64,000 bases of DNA. Source: Monoplex corrugatus. Taxonomy: Eukaryota > Mollusca > Gastropoda > Littorinimorpha > Ranellidae. Within the stretch, counting starts at the first letter, position 1. Each line of letters starts with the position of its first letter. The position numbers and the translations under genes were made by a program. The notes below the pieces were generated by a model that saw only the letters and a program-made list of their open reading frames with translations, had not been told where the DNA came from and made no database searches. The stretch spans positions 17,786,087 to 17,850,086 of the forward strand of contig CM060314.1 of NCBI GenBank assembly GCA_030674185.1, written 5' to 3'. Positions 1-11,258 of the stretch are shown here, in pieces.

Positions 1-53
<53 letters not shown>
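1..53. repeat. (GA)n microsatellite
   Basis: A nearly pure GA dinucleotide tract opens the window, with one interruption near position 14. It continues beyond the left edge, so its full length is unknown. Confidence 0.97.
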
Positions 54-56
<3 letters not shown>

Positions 57-959
57 CATAGACGCAACTTCACAACTCACACATGTCTACCTCGATGAAT
101 CTTCTCGTTTTCTAAATGTGTATAAAACCCAAGAAGGGGAAAGACAACACCAGAGAGGAATATACACACAGCAGCAGGTCTCTCCCAGAGAGACTCATAA
201 AACTGTGGCCACGTATGAAAAGAAAGCAGGGGAAGAATTAAACAAATGCTGGGCAGGCAGACAGAAATGATACAACCCACACCAGTCATAAACATGCCCT
301 CTTGTCTGGAACATTGAAAGTGGAAGAACATGATGGTCGTATACAACCAGGTCTCCATAAAAAGAAATACCACCATTAGGAAACTTCTCCTTCGCCTTTC
401 CTTCGTCGTCTCAGTGGTCAAGCCACATCCGGTGACGAATGTGGCCGTTTTTATTTATTTATTTATTTTGTTTGCACTTTCTTCCAACTGTTACGGAGCT
501 TGGTGGTCAGACTGGAAACAGTAAACACAGTAAGAGTGTACAGGAGAAAGTTAGTGATCCCTTTAAGCTGGGGGGGTTTTTCCACAAGAAAAGACTTGAT
601 TTAGACAGAAGTAAATGAACTTTTAAGCTTCCCTCATTTCGTTTTTTCTATTCTTTTTGTAACAGCACCAGACAACAGTGACATCTCTGCCACGTTTCTC
701 TTTATCACCTTATGGTTCCAGGAGAGCATTTCCTTTTCAGTTTTTTTTTTCTCCTAATGATTGTTGTTGTTTTTTTCACATTTTGCTTCACAACAAACGA
801 ACATTAAACACACAATATGGCAACGAGAATTGAAAAAAAAAGATATATATACGTGAAAAGACATTGTTGACATAATTATGAACTCCATTTTCTTTGGAGT
901 TATGTTTTATTTTTTGTCGCTCATTGAAAAAAAAAAATCAAACGGTTAGGTACTAAGTC
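54..959. other. AT-rich stretch without a recognisable gene
   Basis: This stretch is AT-rich with scattered poly-A and poly-T runs. The short open frames at 77-421 and 330-524 have no family resemblance and no splice signals that I can support. I see no gene here. Confidence 0.6.
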
Positions 960-1060
960 GACCTAACATCAAGCTAACTGGATCCTGTGACAGAGCTATG
1001 CAGTCTAGATCCGATGTCTTGAGTTCAATTCCGACCTGCAATATTAACAAATAACTTGTT
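960..1060 (+). repeat. tRNA-derived SINE remnant (group S4)
   Basis: A B-box-like sequence (GAGTTCAATTCCGA, about 1021-1034) is preceded by a short tRNA-like stretch. It resembles the B-box regions near 8930, 9765, 17840 and 32310. This points to a degenerate tRNA-derived SINE head. The copy is short and the call rests on by-eye similarity. Confidence 0.4.
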
Positions 1061-1340
1061 CCATTTTATATATGTAAAAAAAATGCGGGTTTTTGTTGTT
1101 GTTTGTTTGTTTGTTTTTTTACCGATCATTTCATGCAAGGGATATCTTGAAAGTGTGTAAGGTATTGAAAACATGTCTCATTCGTGAATACGAACTGCAT
1201 ATATTTCAAGCTAACTGCCTATTTTACAGTATCATTTAAATCAAAATCCTATCACCCATTATGGCTGCTAATGACAAACACTGCGACAGAACAATGGACA
1301 AGTTTTATGGTGGAAGCTCATTTTATATCCTAAAACAAGG

Positions 1341-2226
1341 ATAAGACATCAACTCCCATTCTATAAACACCACTTCTATGCTGATGACACCCAACTTCAA
1401 GACAGTGACTCACCTGATAATATACAGCGCCTGTTGACTCGCACCACTGAGTGTTACTCGGACATTAAGAACTGGATGACACACAATAGACTTCAGCTTA
1501 ATGACGACAAAACAGAAGCTATCCTCATTGGCACCCGTCAGAAACTTTCTCAGCTGCCTCCTCTTTCTCTCCCATTATGTAACACATCAGTCCCAATTCT
1601 GATTCAGCTAAAAACCTTGGTGTCTGCATTGACTCTACTCTCTCCATGAACAACTTTGTTTCTCAAAACTGCCAGATCCTGCTACTATCATCTCCATCGT
1701 ATAAGGCTGATCAGGAAGTATCTCTCTGTCGAAACAACTGCAAAACTCGTTCTCTCCTTCTATAATGTCTCGCATTGACTATTGCAATTCACTCCTGTCT
1801 GGTCTTCCTGCCTCCACCATTCACATCGTACAGCGCATTCAAAACAATGCTGTACGCCTTGTACTCAAAAAGAAAAAAGCTGACCACATATCTCCTCTCC
1901 TGGCACAACTTCACTGGCTCCCTGTATCAAAGCGCATACAGTACAAACTAGACACCATGTGCTACAAAAGCCTCAATAACGCAGCCCCCGATTACCTGTC
2001 AAGCCTACTTGAGATCTATCTTCCCTCACGTACCCTCCGCTCTGCCTCCGATCCTCTGACTTTTCGCTTTCACGCACTAAGCTCAATACCTATGGTCCAC
2101 GAGCCTTCTCTGTTTCTGGTCCACTCTCCTGGAACAAACTTCTCTCTCAGTCCGTCAGCAACCTACTTTTGTCTCCTTCAAGTCCGCTCTCAAAACTCAC
2201 CTTTTCTCCTCCGCATAAAATCCTAA
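1341..2226 (+). pseudogene. LINE-A reverse transcriptase fragment (L2/CR1-like)
   Basis: This is the C-terminal half of a non-LTR retrotransposon reverse transcriptase, which copies element RNA at a nicked target. The catalytic FYADD motif is at about 1374-1388. It is followed by the region with NRLQLNDDKTE, then [14 protein letters not shown] and [13 protein letters not shown] (about 1768-1940), and a degenerate [14 protein letters not shown] end near 2200. This order is typical of the L2/CR1/Rex group. The reading frame shifts near 1590-1600, near 1760 and again after about 2090, so the copy is dead. The endonuclease and N-terminal parts are missing, as expected from 5' truncation. A second copy of this kind lies on the minus strand at 34290-34915. 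The clade is assigned by motif memory only. Confidence 0.85.
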
Positions 2227-2385
2227 CCTCATTCAACCCCCCCCCCCCCCCCTCTGCAGCCTGTCTCCGCTCGGAGGGAATCACATGGTTATAATATATA
2301 ATTGTATATGCTATGCTCTCTATAATTTTCCATTGGTTTTATTCTTGCTTTTATTGCTTTTATTCTTTCTCCCCATTTATAGCCA

Positions 2386-2461
<76 letters not shown>

Positions 2462-2580
2462 CGTGTGTGTGCGTGCGTGCGTGCGTGCGTGCTTGCGTGT
2501 GTGTCTGCTTCAGCGCTTAGATTTGATTTTATCAAGATTTTGCGCTATATAAATATTGTAATTATTATTATTATTAAAAT
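2227..2580 (+). repeat. LINE-A 3' region with internal (TG)n and ATT tail
   Basis: The region runs from the end of the LINE-A coding remnant to a tail of ATT repeats at about 2558-2576. Before the tail is a GCGCTATATAAATATTG-type stretch often seen at the end of such LINEs. A poly-C run (about 2237-2252) and a 120-bp TG/CG tract (about 2389-2511) lie inside it. The minus-strand LINE-A copy also carries TG/CA tracts in this position and ends in ATA/ATT repeats. Confidence 0.75.
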
Positions 2581-2642
2581 TAGATGAGAGGAAGTTCAGC
2601 AGATATAATCGAACTACAGACGTACTGAAGAGAAAATGAAAC

Positions 2643-2670
2643 AAGAGAGAGAGAGGAGAGAGAGAGAGAG

Positions 2671-2707
<37 letters not shown>

Positions 2708-2781
2708 GAGCAAGGGAGAGAATATGTTGGAACAGTGTGTGTGTGTGTGTGTGTGTGTGTGCATGTGTGTGTGTGCATGTG

Positions 2782-2838
<57 letters not shown>

Positions 2839-2900
2839 AAAATGGCATTCTGCTTCTAGTTAAATGAATATAATAAAGACACACCCTCACCATGGGCAAA

Positions 2901-2931
<31 letters not shown>

Positions 2932-2932
2932 T

Positions 2933-2974
<42 letters not shown>

Positions 2975-3062
2975 CACACACGCACACACATACACACACA
3001 CATACACACACACAACACAACACACACACAACAACAACAACAAACAAACAAACAAGCACACA
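2643..3062. repeat. Microsatellite cluster: (GA)n, (TG)n, (CA)n
   Basis: GA repeats at 2643-2706 are followed by TG repeats at about 2735-2835. CA repeats at about 2901-3010 then grade into CAA and CAAA repeats. TG and CA blocks face each other across about 65 bp, so they are complementary and could fold back. Confidence 0.95.
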
Positions 3063-3432
3063 AACAAACAGATAATCAAGTATACAAAAAATACATATTA
3101 GAACGAAAATACTTAGTTGTTGTTTTTTTTCTCACAGTCACTTCTTTTGCATTATGATTATTCTGTTTTGATATTTCGTGTTTTTCACATCCAATGTTCT
3201 TCAACCGATAGGTAAGTGGATGAGATACCGATCGAAATATCCGTCTGATCCTCGTTTGATTCTGCCTAGATAAGTCTTGCCTGTTGACTAAAAGATAGAC
3301 ACTTTTTTTCTTCCTAGATCAGCATATGTGCAAATTGCTAATACCTGAACTCTCTTCGTGCACGTACACGCACGTATGTATAAATGTACGGTTGACTTTC
3401 AAGGTGGATTGAGTCCAACCTAGTGTAGTAAT
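3063..3432. other. No gene seen
   Basis: This is mixed-composition sequence with no open frame, splice pair or repeat family that I can support. Confidence 0.5.
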
Positions 3433-3735
3433 TTGTGAACACTTATTCTGAACGGATGGTGCACTTTATTTGTGTACCTCATGTGGGATCTCAGGCCAAC
3501 GTCTGATGCACACGGGCAGCTGCATACTGGACACTCAATGGAATGCAGCGTTGGTTCTGGCCTTTATTGCTGCACGATTTTCCTCTTGGCTGCTTCGTCT
3601 TTCATTTTTATAAGCGTTTGTTCCCTTGTGAACAACAACTTGCCTTCATTCAGACCTGTGACCATGTTTTCCCGTTGTTCTTCATCAATGTCACATTTCT
3701 GGAGCGATTTTTTTTTCAGGGCGTCTTTGTAGCGA
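3433..3735 (-). pseudogene. LINE-B C-terminal fragment with C2H2-type finger
   Basis: Reading the minus strand gives a segment like RPKLRYKDALKKSL followed by KCDIDEEQREN. After further degenerate sequence comes IECPVCSCPCASDVGLRSHM near 3476-3540. This order (GRPxLRYKD, basic helix, Cys-x2-Cys then His finger) is the C-terminal end of a large class of non-LTR retrotransposons. The finger probably helps bind target or template nucleic acid. Frameshifts and stops show it is dead. It lies head to head with a + strand piece of the same kind of element at 3770-4085. Confidence 0.7.
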
Positions 3736-3769
3736 AGCTTTGGTCGTCATCTTGATACAGATTCTCTGT

Positions 3770-4085
3770 TAGCGGCCACTAAGCGCGATAAGCATCAAGA
3801 AGACTGAGGTTGTGTTTCAACCTGCAAAAGGATCAACAGCAAACATGCCTGAAATAAAGCTGGACGACAAGGTTCTAAACAATGTTGACTCCCTCACCCA
3901 TCTTGGTAGCAGTTTCTCATCTTCCAACTGCTCGATAAGGAGGTATCCTACCACATCGCTAAGGTAAGTGCTTCCTATGGCGACTCCACAAGCGAGTATG
4001 GAACGAAAGGGGCTTGAAACTGGGACGGTGCGCAGTATACAGAGCAGTAGCCCTGATTGCACGCACGTAGAACATCAAATATGCA
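3770..4085 (+). pseudogene. LINE-B reverse transcriptase/post-RT fragment (inverted partner)
   Basis: The + strand encodes SINIKKTEVVFQPA at about 3788-3830, then DSLTHLGSSFS. After a frame change comes RLHKRVWNERGLKLG and RCAVYRAVALIA near 4000-4060. These are the conserved segments between the RT catalytic motif and the C-terminus in this LINE class. The piece belongs upstream of the C-terminal fragment at 3433-3735 but is in the opposite orientation, with the intervening protein segment missing. That is the arrangement expected from a 5' inversion during target-primed reverse transcription (twin priming). Confidence 0.7.
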
Positions 4086-4534
4086 CGTCAAAGTACCTTT
4101 GAGTTTCGTCAGTGTCTTTTTGTTTAAGGACAAATAAAAACACGCAGTTTGCACACTTTTCAAAGACGGAGTTTGCTTATTGTGCGGTATATATCAGTGT
4201 ACGTCCAAGAAAAATTCGAGACGCTAAAAACAACAACGACAAATAAGCAATATCAACAAAAACAAAAACAAACGAACGAAAAGAAAACAAAACGAAACGA
4301 AAAAAAAAACAAAGAAGAAAAGAAAAGAAACTAAAATAAATAAAGCAAAGAGAGAAGAAAAAAAAATAATGAAACAAAATAAAAAATAAGAAAAACAAAT
4401 AAAGCTAACAAACTACAAAACAAAAACAAAAGCAACTATCGCGAGTAGCATTACTGATGGGGTTTTTTCAGACCTAAGAAACGTAACATTAGTAATTACT
4501 ACAATTACTATTGTTGCTCCTAGCACTACTACTA

Positions 4535-4578
<44 letters not shown>

Positions 4579-4799
4579 TTACTACTACTACTACTACAGC
4601 TGCTGCTGCTACAGCTATTTCTATCATTTGAAAGTATGACAACAGTAACAGGGACACGAATAATGAAAATACTAATGATGATAATTATCTATATCACAGT
4701 GTGTTTGTCAGTAAAAGACCTCTTTTGTACGAGTACATGGATATGAAAAACAAAAACAATTATTTATATGTTACCTGAACCCAGGTGCGAGATGTATAT

Positions 4800-4802
<3 letters not shown>
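4086..4802. other. A-rich sequence with (CTA)n microsatellite
   Basis: From about 4200 to 4440 the + strand is strongly A-rich (AAAC and AAAG motifs). A trinucleotide CTA tract occupies about 4528-4600. No coding signal is seen. Confidence 0.7.
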
Positions 4803-4847
<45 letters not shown>

Positions 4848-5312
4848 GAGAGAAAGAGAGACAGACAGACAGACAAGACAGACAGACACAGACAGACAGA
4901 CACAGACAGACAGAGAGAGAGAGAGAGTAAGAGAGACAGAGACAAAGAGACAGAAAATGAGAGAGACAGGCAGACGGTCTACCAGACAGACAGACAGACG
5001 GTGACGGAGACAGACATAGAGACAGAGACAGACAAACAGACGGAAAACATACAGACAAGCAGACATACAGAGATGACAAACAGACAAACGGATACAGAGA
5101 GAGGAGACAGACAGAGACAGACAGAGACAGAGACAGAAAAAGACAGAGACAGAGAGAGAGGGGGGGGGTGAGAGAGAGAGAAAGAGACAGACAGACAGAC
5201 AGACAGAGACAGACATAGACAGAGACAGAAAAAGACAGAGAGAGAGAGAGGGAGTGAGAGAGAGAGAGAAGAAAGAGAGAGAGAGACAGACAGTGACAAG
5301 ACAGACAGACAG
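4803..5312. repeat. (GA)n / (CAGA)n purine-rich simple repeat
   Basis: About 500 bp of AGAG, CAGA and GACA repeats occur with small interruptions. The minus strand gives long Leu/Ser/Val/Cys open frames that are only a by-product of the repeat. Confidence 0.95.
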
Positions 5313-5537
5313 ACAGAGAACCAGCAGTCACATAGCCAGACAGATAAACCAATAGGAAGAGATCATCAAGTTGTGAATAGAAAGCGGGCGAGCGAATGAC
5401 TGAAAACCGAAGTCATCATTTGCACAGGGCTTACTATATACCAGGTCTAGACATATTCCATCCTCTCTCTCTCTTCTCTGTACCTAGTGTTCCGACACTG
5501 ACAGTTCATTTGCAGACAGTCTGGTCAGAGGAAAGTA

Positions 5538-5995
5538 GGAAGAAGAATGCGAAGAGAAGAATGCGAAGAAGAAGAAGAATGCGAAGAAGAAGAAGAATGG
5601 ACGAAGAAGAAGAAGAATGCGAAGAAGAAGAAGATGCGAGAAGAATGCGAAGAAGAAGAAGAATGCGAAGAGAATGGAAGAAGAAGCGAAGAAGAATGCG
5701 AAGAAGAAGAAGAATGCGAAGAAGAATGCGAAGAAGAATGCGAAGAAGAAGAATGCGAAGAAGAAGAATGCGAAGAAGAAGAAGAAGAAGAAGAAGAAGA
5801 AGAGAAGAAGAAGAAGAAGAGAAGAAGAAGAAGAAGAGAAGAAGAAGAAGAAGAAGAAGAAGAAGAAGAAGAAGAAGAAGAAGAAGAAGAAGAAGAAGAA
5901 GAAGAAGGAAGAAGGAGGAGGAGGAGAGAAGAAGCAGAAAAAGAAGAAGGAGGAGGAGAGAAGAAACAACAACAACAACAACAACAATAGCAACA
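5538..5995. repeat. Long (GAA)n array with AATGCGAAG interruptions
   Basis: GAA repeats run for about 450 bp on the + strand. The 5' part is interrupted many times by AATGCGAAGAAG-type units. From about 5780 there are pure GAA runs, which grade into GGA and AAC repeats. Polypurine mirror repeats of this kind can form triplex DNA. The TTC array at 13053-13560 carries the same interruption in reverse complement. Confidence 0.95.
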
Positions 5996-6189
5996 AGAGG
6001 AACAAGAACCAAAAAAAAAAGGACAAGAAAAAGAAAAACAGGAAGAATAAAAATAACAAAAAAAACCAAGAACAGGAACATGAACAAAGAGTAAGAACAA
6101 GAAGAAAAAAATAAGAACAAGAAGAAAAATTCCAGTATTTGTACGAAAATACCTCGCGAGACTGAGCAAAGACAAAGGTGCGCGATATC

Positions 6190-6945
6190 ACTCCCACAGA
6201 CCTGCTCGTCGCCGATGATGTTGCTCTATATGACTGAGCAACAACTCTAGTTCCTCGTAGATTTTCCCAAGCCTGCACAGACTTGGTCTGATCATCAGCC
6301 TGAGAAAGACGAACGTGCTGAACCAAGACGTATAAATGCCACATGTTCTTGACGACTGCGAACTTCTGTTTACATACCTCGGATCCATCATCAGCAACAA
6401 TCTGTCCGTCGATGCCGAGATCAACAAATGCATTGGCATGGCTGAAGCAACCTCACACCGACTTACTGCTCGTTTTTGGGAAGACCCAAAGCTGACAACT
6501 CCGACCAAGACGGCAGTGTACAACGTCTGCCTCATCCGCACTCTCCTGTAAGGCAGCGCAACATGGACAACATAAGAGCGGAAGCTGATTAGCTTTCACT
6601 TGCGTTACCTTCGCCGCGTCCTCGGCATCAAGAGGAGCGACAATTTACCAAACTGTCATCTCCTAGCATGTGCTGGTCTCCCCACCATGCACACGCTACT
6701 CAGACAACGCAGGCTGCGATGGCTTGGCCATGTGCGCCGGACGGAAGACGGTTGTATCCCAAATGACACCCTTTATGGTAAACTTTCCGGCAAGAGATCT
6801 GTTGGCCGCACCCATCTACGACACAAAAACGTCTGTGAGCGCGATATGAAAGCTCTGAACATCAACAGAGAGAACTTGGAAGACACAGCAGCCAACCGCA
6901 AGAAATGGCGTAGTGTGCTCCAGAAACAGGTCTGGGGAAAAGAAG
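6190..6945 (+). pseudogene. LINE-B reverse transcriptase fragment
   Basis: A VADDVALY catalytic segment lies at about 6208-6231. It is followed by CELLFTYLGSIISNN, IGMAEATSHRL and RYLRRVLGIKRSDN (about 6600-6645). Next come RLRWLGHVRRTEDG (about 6710-6750) and ERDMKALNINRENL (about 6838-6880). This is the standard order from RT motif to C-terminal region in this LINE class. In-frame stops and a frame change (near 6330 and 6550) make it a pseudogene. It ends before the C-terminal finger, next to an oppositely oriented LINE-C fragment. Confidence 0.85.
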
Positions 6946-6984
6946 ATACAGACCTTAGCTGGTCTTGGGGGAAGAAGATCCAGA

Positions 6985-7372
6985 CCTTCATCATCATCAT
7001 CAAGTGCCTTGCCACATGGTGTTGGCGATCACGGCCTTCCATCTGTTTGTATCTCTTGTTGCCGCAAGCACATCTTCCACCCTCTCTGTCTTAAACCACT
7101 CTGCAAGTCTGTCCAATATTTTTTCATGGGTCTACCTGGAGCTCTCTTTCCCCCAGCTGTCATGTTGTGACCAGGTGCTCCAATTCCCTTTCCTCACAAA
7201 GTGGCCTATAAATGTTGCCTGTTTTTTCCTAACCTTATAAATGATCTTGTGTCTGCCTCCATCAAGACTGTCTCGTTTGATTTCTTTGCTGTCCATGGAA
7301 CTCTCAACATTCTTCTTAAAAACCACATTTCGGCTACTTGAATCTTGTTCTGGCTTTGCTTGTTGACTATCT
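6985..7372 (-). pseudogene. LINE-C C-terminal fragment, TGA-tailed
   Basis: The minus strand encodes the C-terminal end of a LINE. It includes KKNVESSMDSKEIKRDSLDGGRHK, given here only in part, and RKKQATFIGHFVRKG, with a 3' end in TGATGA repeats (6985-6999 on the + strand as ATC repeats). The same end occurs at 21480, 25470, 48105 and 52676. The frame is broken after FVRKG. The copy is truncated at its 5' side near 7372. Confidence 0.8.
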
Positions 7373-7806
7373 AGACCTTCGCTGAGGAAAAGAGATCCAG
7401 GCAGAAAGCGAGCTTCTGAGAAGGCAATCCCACGGCCAGCATCCATGCATGCATCCAATGTCGCAGAGACTGCCTTTCCTCCATCGGCCTTACCAGCCAC
7501 AGCCCAGGCTGCTCCAGAGATGTTAACTGGACTCAAAACGTCATCCATAGTCGGCGCCGACTGACGGAGGCCTACTGCTAGACCTTTCTGCCTGCTTGGC
7601 CTTCCTGCACAGGCGAGGTCAATACATAATTATACATGAAGCACAGAGTTCCCTTTTTTTTTTCTTTGGGTGCCATTGTACAATATGATCATATTTCACA
7701 CTGCTGTCCCTGCTAATGTTCCATGATATGGTTTCGACTTACAAGGGGCAATGGCCAAAGTATAATGTTCACCTTTTTTTTTCTTTTGACTCTACTGATG
7801 GTCGGA
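7373..7806. other. Unassigned sequence with a minus-strand open frame
   Basis: A minus-strand frame from 7548 down to 7373 is open and runs into the LINE-C fragment. It starts MDDVLSPVNISGAAW and contains Ala/Gly-rich coding-like sequence. I do not recognise it. It could be the flank of an older retroelement. The rest holds nothing I can name. Confidence 0.35.
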
Positions 7807-8136
7807 TCGAACAGCTTTAGCAGTGACAGATCGAACAGCTTTAGCAGTGACAGATCGAACAGCTTTAGCAGTGACAGATCGAACAGCTTTAGCAGTGACA
7901 GATCGAACAGCTTTAGCAGTGACAGATCGAACAGCTTTAGCAGTGACAGATCGACGCTTTAGCAGTGACAGATCGAACAGCTTTAGCAGTGACAGATCGA
8001 ACAGCTTTAGCAGTGACAGATCGAACAGCTTTAGCAGTGACAGATCGAACAGCTTTAGCAGTGACAGATCGAACAGCTTTAGCAGTGACAGATCGAACAG
8101 CTTTAGCAGTGACAGATCGAAAGCTTAGCAGTGACA
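7807..8136. repeat. 24-bp minisatellite, 14 units
   Basis: The unit is TCGAACAGCTTTAGCAG followed by TGACAGA. There are six perfect 24-bp units (7807-7950), one 22-bp unit with a 2-bp deletion (7951-7972), six more perfect units (7973-8116) and a degenerate 20-bp unit. Since 24 is divisible by three, all frames repeat (for example SNSFSSDR). This explains the open frames on both strands. There are no spacers, so it is not a CRISPR-like array. Confidence 0.98.
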
Positions 8137-8246
8137 ATCGAACAAACCACAGATGATCCTCAGTAGCAATAGGTGTAGTTTTGTCTCAGTGTATGCCTTA
8201 ACAGGTGAAGACTGGACGTAAAAAAGATTTCTTCTGTTATATGACT

Positions 8247-8554
8247 ACTCTCTGTCTCTGTCTCTGTCTCCGTCTCCGTCTCCGTCTCCGTCTCGTCTCC
8301 GTCTCCGTCTCCGTCTCCGTCTCCGTCTCCGTCTCCGTCTCCGTCTCCGTCTCCGTCTCCGTCTCGTCTGTCTGTCTGTCTGTCTGTCTGTGTCAGTTTT
8401 TCTGTCTGTCCCCCCCCCCTCTCTCTCTCTCTCTCCCTTCCTTTTTCTCCCTCTCTCCCCTCTGTGTATATCCTTTCCTCTTTCTCCCTCTCTCTCCCTG
8501 TATCTGTCTGTCTGTCTGTCTCTCTCTCTATGTCTCTCTGTGTCTCTCTGTGTG

Positions 8555-8615
<61 letters not shown>

Positions 8616-8622
8616 CTCTCAT
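8247..8622. repeat. (TCTCCG)n / (TC)n / (TCTG)n simple repeat
   Basis: Hexamer GTCTCC repeats at about 8265-8365 are followed by TCTG and CT repeats and a short poly-C run. It ends in TATC and TC repeats at about 8620. The tract is polypyrimidine on the + strand. Confidence 0.95.
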
Positions 8623-8890
8623 CATGATATCATGATCACCATCCTCAATTTGATCGTCTGTGCCTTTCTTTCTAAGCCAAAAGAAATATTCCTTAATATT
8701 GTCTGTTTCTTCAAACTGACAGAGCTAGAGAAATGAAAAAAAAAAAAAAAGTCATCGAACTGTAAGGTCTGTTTACGATCAGTTCTCCAATACTTTGCAC
8801 TAAACAAAAAAGTCGAAAAGGGTTGCCGAATGTAGCCTTCAGTAGAAATCGTTGTTTCCCCAGTCCGGACCTCTGAATGAAAGCTGAGTG
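8623..8890. other. No gene seen
   Basis: This is mixed sequence with one poly-A run (about 8737-8750). No coding or RNA gene signal is visible. Confidence 0.5.
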
Positions 8891-9105
8891 TGTCTGGACA
8901 TAGAGTTGTGACCTCAAGACGTGAGATTTTGTGTTCAATTCCGGTTTGCAGCATCAAGTGTTTTGAGTTCAATCCCAGCGTACGGTATGGGAACTGGCCT
9001 GTGTGTTTCCTGTCTTAAAGATTCAACTAGGCTGGTACTGTGAGGTTGGTGTGTTTCAAAACGCTCTCTTCCCTTCCCCCCATCCCCCCTTCCTGTTTCA
9101 AAACT
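8891..9105 (+). repeat. tRNA-derived SINE-like repeat (group S4)
   Basis: A B-box-like sequence (GTGTTCAATTCCGG, about 8931-8944) and a second similar motif (GAGTTCAATCCC, about 8965) lie in a tRNA-like context. They are followed by a body with CCTGTCTTAAAG that resembles the bodies at 9790-9900 and 17870-17960. This suggests a diverged SINE family. The boundaries are approximate. Confidence 0.5.
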
Positions 9106-9267
9106 TCCCAGCACTTAGCGTCCTTGTTTGACTACTGCACCTTGTCCACCAGCATCCTGCATTGTCAACCATGCTAGCAAAGCAAACTGTAAACCCTTGA
9201 CTCCGCATCCTATCTAGCAACTGCATAACCTTCACCATTTTAATCCCTCAGCCTATCCACCAGCTTC

Positions 9268-9326
9268 CTACCTAGCCTGTGGAATAACTATAGTGTGAGC
9301 TGATTGAAGCAATAGACGCAGGATGC
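9268..9326 (+). repeat. Short dispersed repeat R1, copy a
   Basis: About 58 bp (CTACCTAGCCTGTGGAATAA, then ACTATAG and CAATAGACGCA) match the segment at 10083-10141 with few differences. No coding potential or known family is recognised. Confidence 0.7.
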
Positions 9327-9714
9327 TGTTGGACAGGGCGCGGCAGTCAAAGGGTTATATTAAAGGAATCTGCCATGCAGTTACTAGCAAATTAGGTAGA
9401 GTGTGCATGGACATGTCTGAGGGTGTAGATGTATTGAAAAAAAACCCTCTAAACTCCACATCAGATATGCTTAGATGCTTGAAGAACGAAAACAGATTAA
9501 AGTGTGTTGCTTGTTCATGACTATTGCACTCCAAAGTTGGTCTCGATTGAAATCTTTCAGAAAAGGTGACACGTTTATTTCTAATGGCAGTCGTGACTGT
9601 GACTCCCAAGGGTTGCTATGGATTGAAGAACGTTAACAAAAGTGCCATATGTAACCGTCAGTGCTGTAATTACTTCCAAACGCTTCGTTTCCATGAAGCA
9701 CTGAAGGACAAGTG
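9327..9714. other. No gene seen
   Basis: Short open frames on both strands have no recognisable domain. Nothing further can be supported. Confidence 0.4.
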
Positions 9715-9900
9715 AGCCGTCAGCCTCTTTCAACAGCGCCATGCTCTCAGGATTCCATGTCCTGAGTTTCAATTCCACTCTCTGCATAAACGTTGACCTG
9801 TTCACTGCCCTTGTTAATGCTTTTAAACGCTTTGATGGTGTCATTGTTTCATAGCTTTTGTCCCCTTTCCCCTTCAAGACCATGTCAGCTCATTAGGTTT
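9715..9900 (+). repeat. tRNA-derived SINE-like repeat (group S4)
   Basis: A degenerate B box (GAGTTTCAATTCC, about 9762-9775) precedes a body with CTTGTTAATGCTTTTAAACG, then ATGGTGTCA and CATGTCAGCTCA. It is similar to 17870-17975. Family and boundaries are by-eye. Confidence 0.5.
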
Positions 9901-10082
9901 AGTTTTGGATCAAGGAGTTAAACGGTTTCAGTTTCAGTTTCTTGGGTTAATATTTCTGCTATCGGAATGAATTCCATATTCACTGACGCCACTGATAACA
10001 TGTGATGGGAAAATATCCAAAATGATCATGGCGTAAGCTTTAAGCCTGCACATAAACACGTGAGCTGGTCAGATCCTAAGGT

Positions 10083-10141
10083 CCTACCTAGCTTGTGGGA
10101 TAACTATAGAGTAGGCTGATAATAGCAATAGGCGCAAGGCC
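10083..10141 (+). repeat. Short dispersed repeat R1, copy b
   Basis: This segment matches R1 copy a at 9268-9326 (CTACCTAGCTTGTGGGATAA, then ACTATAG and CAATAGGCGCA). The two are about 815 bp apart in the same orientation. Confidence 0.7.
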
Positions 10142-11013
10142 CATTCACATTTAAACAGTGCAGAGCGATACAATTCAACAGAACAGAGACCAGTGGAAGC
10201 AAAACGTAAGATTGTAGACACCTTTCCGTGCAGCGCCTGTAGAAAATAAAACCATAATCCTCCAAGATATGTCTTGTATTCAACACGAAGGCATATATAT
10301 ATTAGGCGACAGAGGACCAGTATGCCTACTCATCTCTCTGATCAGCTGGAGAGTCCATTAGGTTTCTAATGCGATTATACTATTGGAATCGGCAAGGCAT
10401 TTATACCATTATCAAAAGAACGGCTTCGAGACAAAGAATGGTGACCATTGAGACATGAAAACGTCAGCTGAATTCATGTTAGACTCCCATTCCTTTCTGT
10501 AGTTACACTGAGTGATAGTTTGAGAGCACATCAAGTATGTGTGGATAATTCGATGCGAGAGTTGATTTGGAGTCCAGACGAATAATAACCTTTTTTTTCA
10601 TTTTTTCTTAAATTCAATACCTACTTGTGTTACCGAACTGTTTGATCATCTGTCTATTCAGTTGAGAAAATGTCTTTGAGACAGCGATGTTTTAGAAGGT
10701 CAAGCCATGAGAATACACTCCCCTGTTATTCAACACTAGTTATCTTCATCTTTTTGTTACTTAAGAAAAAGAAAGATCGCCACATCATAATTTGCCTAGT
10801 ATAAAACAATGTCAGAAACAAGAAATATATCTTTATGACACCTTGCATCTGGTAACAGAACACTGCTCAATGTCCCTTGATTTCTTGAAATATAGGAAAC
10901 TTTCATAGCAATATGTACATACAATACAAAGTATGCACAGTCTCAAATTACATTGTAGGAATGATATATATTCACAATGAAATTTGGACTAGGTGATTAC
11001 TAACTGTTGCAAC
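10142..11013. other. No gene seen
   Basis: This is AT-rich single-copy-looking sequence without a supported exon, RNA gene or repeat. Confidence 0.5.
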
Positions 11014-11210
11014 GTGTGTGTGTGTGTGTGTGTGCGTGTGTGTGTGTGTGAGTGTGTGGTGTGTGCGTGTGTGTGTGTGTGTGTATGTGTGTGTGTGTGT
11101 GAGTGTGGTGTTGTGTGTGTGTATGTGTGTGTGTGTATGTGTGTGTGTATGTGTGTGTTGTGTGAGTGTGTGTGAGTGTGTGTGTGTATGTGTGTGGTGT
11201 GTGTGTGTGT

Positions 11211-11258
<48 letters not shown>

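Noticed and set aside
5396..6344. Long Arg/Glu/Lys, Leu and Ser frames on both strands
   Set aside because: They are translations of the (GAA)n array and are open in five frames simultaneously, so they are not genes.
7807..8136. CRISPR-like array
   Set aside because: Units are adjacent with no spacers, and the organism is an animal. It is a minisatellite.
7723..8156. SNSFSSDR repeat protein
   Set aside because: The 24-bp unit keeps all frames open on both strands. No start context, signal peptide or conserved flank is present.
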